Shown in pieces: positions 59,510-64,000 of a stretch of 64,000 nucleotides of DNA. Under the pieces are notes generated by a model. It did not search any database, was not told the origin of the DNA, and saw only the letters and a list, made by a program, of their open reading frames with translations. Made by a program: the position numbers and the translations under genes. The stretch comes from CAWBOY01 sp963790585 (lineage in GTDB: Bacteria; Planctomycetota; Planctomycetia; Gemmatales; Gemmataceae). Each line of letters opens with the position of its first letter. Positions within the stretch are counted from its first letter, which is position 1. The stretch covers positions 682,001 through 746,000 of the forward strand of contig CAWBOY010000007.1 of the NCBI GenBank assembly GCA_963790585.1. Direction: 5' to 3'.

Positions 59510-60526
59510 TCATGCCGGCGCCACGAAGACCGGCACCGACGTTAGCAGGTCCTTGACGACATCGGCGGTCTGTCGGCCTTCGACTTCGGCCTCGGGGCGC
59601 AGGATAATGCGGTGACAGAGAACACCGTGTGCGACGGCCTGCACGTCCTCGTGCGTGAAATAGTGACGGCCTTCGAGAAGGGCGCGGGCACGGGCACAAC
59701 GGAGAAGACACAGAGCGGCGCGCGGGCTGGCGCCGAGGGCGACATCCGGATGCTCGCGGCTGGCTTCGGTCAGGTCCACAATATATTCGTGCAACATCTC
59801 TTCGCCGTAGACGTGAATCAGTTGCCCCTGAATGCTCAGAATCTCATCGGCGTTCATGAGCTGGTCGGCTTCGACGATCGGTTTGCTATGCAGATGAAGC
59901 ATGGCTATCTCGCCCTTGCGGCCGGGATAGCCCATCTCGACACGGAGCAGGAAGCGATCGAGCTGGGCTTCCGGCAAGCGATAGACGCCCTCCTGCTCGA
60001 TCGGGTTCTGCGTTGCCAGGACCATGAACGGCCGGGGCAGCAACAGCGTTGTCCCTTCGATTGTTACCTGGACTTCTTGCATGGCCTCTAGCAGGGACGA
60101 TTGCGTTTTGGCCGGGGCGCGGTTGATCTCGTCGGCAAGCAGCACCTGGCAGAAAATCGGGCCTTTGCGCAGAGTGAATTCATTCTGTTTGCGGTCGTAA
60201 ATGTAGGTTCCCGTCACGTCAGACGGCAGCAGGTCGGGCGTGAATTGGATGCGCTGATATTGCGTGCCGAGGACGCGGGCGAAGGTCTTCGAGAGGGTAG
60301 TCTTGGCCACGCCGGGGACGCCTTCGAGCAGGACATGGCCGCCGGCGAGGAGGGCGATCATGAATTGCTTGGTGACATCTTCCATGCCGACGACGACGCG
60401 GCCCACTTCGGCGACGACGCGATCGCGTAGCAACCGCATCCGCGCTGCCAGGTCGCGCACGGACGCGGGCACGTCTTGATGATTGGTGGAAGAGGCAAAT
60501 TGAAGCGGTAGCGTCGGCGGTTTCAT
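59510..60526 (-). CDS. MoxR family AAA+ ATPase
   Basis: This 338-residue protein has Walker A LLEGVPGVAKTTLSKTFA, the MoxR phrases RIQFTPDLLPSDVTGTYIYD and FRKGPIFCQVLLADEINRAPAKTQSSLLEAMQE-type (here RKGPIFCQVLLADEINRAP with Walker B), sensor 1 in MVLATQNPIEQEGVYRLPEAQLDRFLL and sensor 2 in LGASPRAALCLLRCARA. MoxR ATPases act as chaperones for metal insertion or complex assembly, normally with DUF58 and membrane partner genes. The ATG at 60526 overlaps the stop of the upstream gene (ATGA), so it is translationally coupled. Confidence 0.95.
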   Translation of the reverse strand: MKPPTLPLQFASSTNHQDVPASVRDLAARMRLLRDRVVAEVGRVVVGMEDVTKQFMIALLAGGHVLLEGVPGVAKTTLSKTFARVLGTQYQRIQFTPDLLPSDVTGTYIYDRKQNEFTLRKGPIFCQVLLADEINRAPAKTQSSLLEAMQEVQVTIEGTTLLLPRPFMVLATQNPIEQEGVYRLPEAQLDRFLLRVEMGYPGRKGEIAMLHLHSKPIVEADQLMNADEILSIQGQLIHVYGEEMLHEYIVDLTEASREHPDVALGASPRAALCLLRCARARALLEGRHYFTHEDVQAVAHGVLCHRIILRPEAEVEGRQTADVVKDLLTSVPVFVAPA

Positions 60527-61992
60527 GAAGATGCCTTGCCTCCGGGTTGCAGTCGCAGCGCCTGATCTTTGAGGGCTCCTCGCAGCGTTTCGAGGTCGCT
60601 CAAGAGGGCCGTCCATTGTTTCTTCGTCACCGGCTTCGGATTCTTGCCGCGGGCCACGGTCCAGAGTCGTTCGACCATGCGGTTAAGGGAGCCCCGACCC
60701 CACCAGGTGCGAACAACGACTTTCGGCATAGTCTTCGGACACGACTCCAGCCCGAGTGCGTCCGCGAAGAAGGTCCGGGCCTGAGCCTGGGCCTCTTCGA
60801 GGAAATTGTTATCGCGAATCTGCGCCTCGTGACGTTCGCCCAGGACGGGACCTTCCGGTCGATGGAGCGCGACCGCGCGCGAGAATAGGGCCAAGCCAGG
60901 CTCGCGGCGAAACGATCCGGCCCAGGTAAAGCGATATACAAGATAGCCAAAGAGAATCATGCCTAAGAGCGCCGTCAAAAAGGGCCACAAGCGCGGCAGA
61001 AGCTTATTGATGGCGTCGTTGAAGACGCCGTTTTCGCCTCGGGTCTCCCATTGATGGAGGGCGGCGTCGATATAGGCGACGCCGTAGGCGCGGGCGTCGC
61101 GCGGCGACAGCTTGTTCTGCTTGACCGGCACCTCGAAGAGATTCTCGACGGTGCCATCGGTAAAGAGCAGGGCCTTGTTGCGTCGGCCGCCGTCCTTTTC
61201 GCTGAGCCATTTTAGAACATTCTGAGTGAATTCGACGTTGGTCGTATCCATCGGGGCCATGACGGAATTGATGAAGACGCTGTGATCGGCCATGACAAGG
61301 ATCTTGCCCTTGCCTATCTCGCCGCCGACAGCGAATAGAGGCCTGGTGCCATCGGGAGGAACGGGAGGACCATTCTCGATTCGACAGCCGTCCGGCAGAA
61401 AGGCCAAATAGGAGATACCTGCGGGCAGTCCGTCCTTGCGAAGCGTTAGACACGTGGGCAAATCGGTGGCTACGCGGACATAGTTGGAGTTTTCCACTTC
61501 CAAGCCAGCAAACAGCCGAGAGGGTGTGTCACCTTTGGCAGGAAATAGAAAGGGTTGATAGTCGCGATTTTTATAACACCTTGGCGAATGTATGTTAACC
61601 AACACTTGGCCGTAGATATTCACGCCGGCGAGGTCATTTAAGACGTCGGGCAGGTCGCGCTCAGTCCTCGGGCTGACCTCCCAATCGGTGGCGAAGAGAA
61701 TCGCGCCGCCTTGTTGGACGAAGTCGCGGAGGAGGGGCCGCCTGGAAGCCAGTGTTGCCAGGGGCGCTGGATCGCCGAGGACTATGAGAAGGCTATCGCT
61801 GTCGAGTTCGCCGGTGTTGCGGAGGGGCTGGAATTTACGCTCGAAGAGGCAACGACGTAAGATATGCGTGCCGGTGCTAAACCGGGCCTTGCCGGCCTGG
61901 GGCAAGAGCGGTTCCTGCGCGACGGCGATGGAAGCCAGGATGAGCGATAGAGTCAGGGCAAGCCAGGCGCGACGCCAGCGGAGCGCGATCAT
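60523..61992 (-). CDS. DUF4350-like membrane protein of the MoxR operon
   Basis: The protein of about 489 residues has a signal or anchor helix (RRAWLALTLSLILASIAVAQ), a large domain with DSDSLLIVLGDPAPL, LLRDFVQQGGAILFATDWEVSPRTERDLPDVLNDL and IGKGKILVMADHSVFINSVMAP (a DUF4350-type glutamine-amidotransferase-like fold), then one membrane helix (LWPFLTALLGMILFGYLVYRFTWAG) and a cytoplasmic tail. The start is set at the ATG at 61992, which overlaps the previous gene's stop by four bases; upstream codons in the frame are not used. With MoxR and the DUF4129-like protein it forms an operon of the kind thought to assemble or regulate a membrane complex. Confidence 0.78.
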   Translation of the reverse strand: MIALRWRRAWLALTLSLILASIAVAQEPLLPQAGKARFSTGTHILRRCLFERKFQPLRNTGELDSDSLLIVLGDPAPLATLASRRPLLRDFVQQGGAILFATDWEVSPRTERDLPDVLNDLAGVNIYGQVLVNIHSPRCYKNRDYQPFLFPAKGDTPSRLFAGLEVENSNYVRVATDLPTCLTLRKDGLPAGISYLAFLPDGCRIENGPPVPPDGTRPLFAVGGEIGKGKILVMADHSVFINSVMAPMDTTNVEFTQNVLKWLSEKDGGRRNKALLFTDGTVENLFEVPVKQNKLSPRDARAYGVAYIDAALHQWETRGENGVFNDAINKLLPRLWPFLTALLGMILFGYLVYRFTWAGSFRREPGLALFSRAVALHRPEGPVLGERHEAQIRDNNFLEEAQAQARTFFADALGLESCPKTMPKVVVRTWWGRGSLNRMVERLWTVARGKNPKPVTKKQWTALLSDLETLRGALKDQALRLQPGGKASS

Positions 61993-63281
61993 GCGCGAGC
62001 TACCCCCGCGAGATAGCAAAGGGCGCGGCGCGACTCGACGAGATCGGTTTCGCTCAGGACTTCCGATTCCGGGGCATAGCGTGCCTGTTCGTAGTGCCAG
62101 GCCAAGATCTCGGCTTCGGAGCGCTGAAGATCCGGATTGCTTGTTTTGCAATCGGCGAATTCGTGGGCGATCTCGACATGGTTGCGCGTGCAAGCCTCGA
62201 AACCGAGCAGGAGCAGTGTTAGATATTCAAATGCCTTGACAAGCTCGCCGCGTGTCGAAATGGAACGAGGATCGACCGGCCAATCGCCCAGGCGACGGGC
62301 CCTGGCTGACGCTGATTCTTCGCGGGCCAGCGTCATGACCTTCCACATCAGGTAGCCAATGACGCCGACGACGCCAAGCCACAGCAGCACATTGAGCAAG
62401 CTGGCGCCTGACGCGACTCCGCCCAGGCCACCAGCGCTTGGCATCGATCCGCCGCCCCAAGTTGGCATTTGGGGCATCGCGGGCATATTGGGCATCGAAA
62501 TGTTTGGCATTGGCGGCAAATGCAAATCAGGCATCGAGAAGGAGGGCAGATCGAGCTTCCCAAGCGACGGCAAGCTTTCGTTCAAGCGGCCAAAGCCGCT
62601 AAAAAAATCCTTGTCCAAGCCATCGAACAGGAATCGATCGGTCTGGACGCCGTCGAGCAGCTCGCGCAAGGAAAGTTGATCGAAGCCGATGTCGCCCATG
62701 ACTTCGACGAAGCGTTCGGCCATGGCGTCGACCCACTCCGGCTGATCGGACCCGCCATCCGCTTTGGTGGCGGGAGATTCTTTGGATTGGAGTTGCGGTT
62801 GCTGATTTTTCTTTACATTGATATTCGGATTCTCAACCTCGCCACCGTTGATTACTGGATCCGCCGCCTTCTTTTCGACGGCGTTTTTCATGCCCTGAGC
62901 TTGCGCCTTGAGGGCCTCGAACTCTTGAGGCTTTAGCTTTTTGAAACTATCCAGATCGAATTTCTTGGAAAGCTCCGCGAACTCTTCTTTGTTGTTTTGG
63001 TAGTAATCAAAGGCTTTCTTTTTCTGCGTCTCGTCGAGCTTTTTCAAGATGCCAGATTTCTCGAGCCTGTCGTAGAGCTTTTGGAAATCGTATTCATCTT
63101 CCGCCAGGCCGAGGCGCAGGGCGAGAGCTTTTTCGTCTAGGCCCGTGGTCGAAAGGCTTGGATCGGTCGCTGAGCGATGAGAACTACGCGGGTCTCTGCC
63201 CGGCTGAGCCGAACCGGAAACGGCCTGACACAGGAACAGCGCCGTCGCGAGCAGCAGAGTCGAACGAATACGGCGATTCAT
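61989..63281 (-). CDS. DUF4129-like membrane protein of the MoxR operon
   Basis: This 430-residue protein has a signal peptide (TLLLATALFLCQAVSG), a charged helical part (DEYDFQKLYDRLEKSGILKKLDETQKKKAFDYYQNNKEEFAEL), a low-complexity Pro/Met/Ser-rich segment (MPDLHLPPMPNISMPNMPAM), one membrane helix (LLNVLLWLGVVGVIGYLMWKV) and a C-terminal cytoplasmic domain with ELVKAFEYLTLLLLGFEAC and LSETDLVESRRALCYLAGVARA. The C-terminal region resembles DUF4129 (which is typical downstream of MoxR genes). It is the first gene of the three-gene operon. The ATG at 63281 starts at the signal peptide. Confidence 0.72.
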   Translation of the reverse strand: MNRRIRSTLLLATALFLCQAVSGSAQPGRDPRSSHRSATDPSLSTTGLDEKALALRLGLAEDEYDFQKLYDRLEKSGILKKLDETQKKKAFDYYQNNKEEFAELSKKFDLDSFKKLKPQEFEALKAQAQGMKNAVEKKAADPVINGGEVENPNINVKKNQQPQLQSKESPATKADGGSDQPEWVDAMAERFVEVMGDIGFDQLSLRELLDGVQTDRFLFDGLDKDFFSGFGRLNESLPSLGKLDLPSFSMPDLHLPPMPNISMPNMPAMPQMPTWGGGSMPSAGGLGGVASGASLLNVLLWLGVVGVIGYLMWKVMTLAREESASARARRLGDWPVDPRSISTRGELVKAFEYLTLLLLGFEACTRNHVEIAHEFADCKTSNPDLQRSEAEILAWHYEQARYAPESEVLSETDLVESRRALCYLAGVARA

Positions 63282-63380
63282 GGATTGGGCCTCACGACGG
63301 GAGACATGCGTGGCCTCGGAGAGTCAATCCATTCTAAGAGAGGGGCTGGCGGGATGCAAGCGGGGCTATATAAGGAGCAT

Positions 63381-64000
63381 TTAGGGACGAAGCCGCTTCA
63401 ATCGATCGAGGTGCCAGCGTTGAGCGAACGTGTTGCCCGACGCCTCGGCCTCTCGGACGCGCAGATCGTGCCACGACGCGCGAGTCTCCGGCCCCGGCGA
63501 CTCACGCAACCAGGCGAGGCTCGCCGCGAGAGAGGGTGCTCTCTCTTGGAGGCGCTGGCAGCAGTCGTGCCAGGTATCGGGATCAAGCAATGCCGTCTCC
63601 CCGCCTGTAGGTTGGCGGCCGCTCAAGGCTTGTAACCACAGGTCGAGGAGATCGGGGTCGTCGGGCAGCGGCTCGGCGATGGGCCAGCGGCGCACTTCGC
63701 TGGCGGAAGAGGCGGTAACTACCTCGCGACTGTCCGGCGTGAAGTGTGCGGCCAGCACCTCGCCGACTTGGAGCAAAGGCGGACCAAGTGGCAAGCCGGT
63801 GGCACTGTCCCAAATTTGTGCCATCTTCTGCTTGCAAACGAGGGCAAGCGTCCGACCATCAAGGCTATATTCCATCGCGGTGACCGGGGCTGGCATCACC
63901 ATCGGCGCACCGACAGCGTGGCCGGCGCGAATATCCCATTGCTGGACTAGACCGCCCGTGTAACTGATCGCGGCCCGTTTCTCATCGGGTCGAACGACAA
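63381..64000 (-). CDS. WD40-repeat protein, C-terminal part (cut by window edge)
   Basis: The frame is open from the window edge to a stop at 63381. It shows WD40 blades ending in VQQWDIRAGHAVGAPM, TAMEYSLDGRTLALVCKQKMAQIWDSATGLPLGPPL and AAHFTPDSREVVTASSASEVRRWPI. A helical tail follows, with LDLWLQALSGRQPTG, the segment LDPDTWHDCCQRL, and FAQRWHLDRLKRL. This tail is typical of planctomycete Ser/Thr kinases with WD40 repeats, so the missing N-terminus may hold a kinase domain. That is an inference from similar proteins. Confidence 0.8.
   Translation of the reverse strand, partial: VVRPDEKRAAISYTGGLVQQWDIRAGHAVGAPMVMPAPVTAMEYSLDGRTLALVCKQKMAQIWDSATGLPLGPPLLQVGEVLAAHFTPDSREVVTASSASEVRRWPIAEPLPDDPDLLDLWLQALSGRQPTGGETALLDPDTWHDCCQRLQERAPSLAASLAWLRESPGPETRASWHDLRVREAEASGNTFAQRWHLDRLKRLRP

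Overview
The window looks like chromosomal DNA of a planctomycete, most likely of the Gemmata/Zavarzinella group. The evidence is the gene families. There are a DUF1501 protein, a DUF1549/DUF1553 cytochrome-type protein, a DUF1559 pilin-like protein, TIGR03067 and TIGR02996 proteins and a serine/threonine kinase fused to TPR repeats. A 23S-5S rRNA unit has no 16S gene in front of it. Many intergenic gaps hold long, near-perfect palindromes.

Layout. 0-6.3 kb: a phage-type portal gene and the start of a prohead-protease-like gene, separated by a Ser/Thr kinase-TPR gene and a HerA-like ATPase. 6.7-12.1 kb: a TIGR03067 protein, a bifunctional homocysteine methyltransferase/methylene-THF reductase, YjbQ, and two paralogous secreted proteins with two copies of a 130-bp inverted repeat. 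12.1-22.3 kb: an accessory, rearranged zone with an AAA ATPase + DUF4276 (TOPRIM-like) pair, a decayed second copy of that pair, a CPBP protease, Rpn-type nuclease remnants, DUF29, a LysR-type regulator with an extra C-terminal domain, unknown genes, and an intact and a truncated ferredoxin. 22.4-32.1 kb: di-haem peroxidase, a large membrane-TPR protein, gamma-glutamyltransferase, a double ABC ATPase and a DUF1559 protein. 32.2-36.1 kb: a minus-strand run aroDE-aroK-prepilin peptidase-hisH. 36.4-51.7 kb: mostly minus-strand genes (DUF1501, a VOC/ECF sigma/YCII cassette, DUF4058, DUF1549, polysaccharide export, methyltransferase, arginyltransferase, SDR, SIMPL, DUF2809). 51.8-56.0 kb: promoter, tRNA-Ile, tRNA-Ala, 23S and 5S. 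56.2-64 kb: a leucine-rich-repeat protein, phosphate acyltransferase, glutamate dehydrogenase, and a MoxR operon followed by a WD40 gene.

Caution: about twenty-five one-base indels interrupt otherwise well-conserved genes, including the shikimate gene aroDE. Several sit in short homopolymer runs, so sequencing or assembly error is the simplest explanation. Genes broken only by such indels are listed as CDS and marked 'frameshifted'; genes that are truncated or rearranged are listed as pseudogenes.
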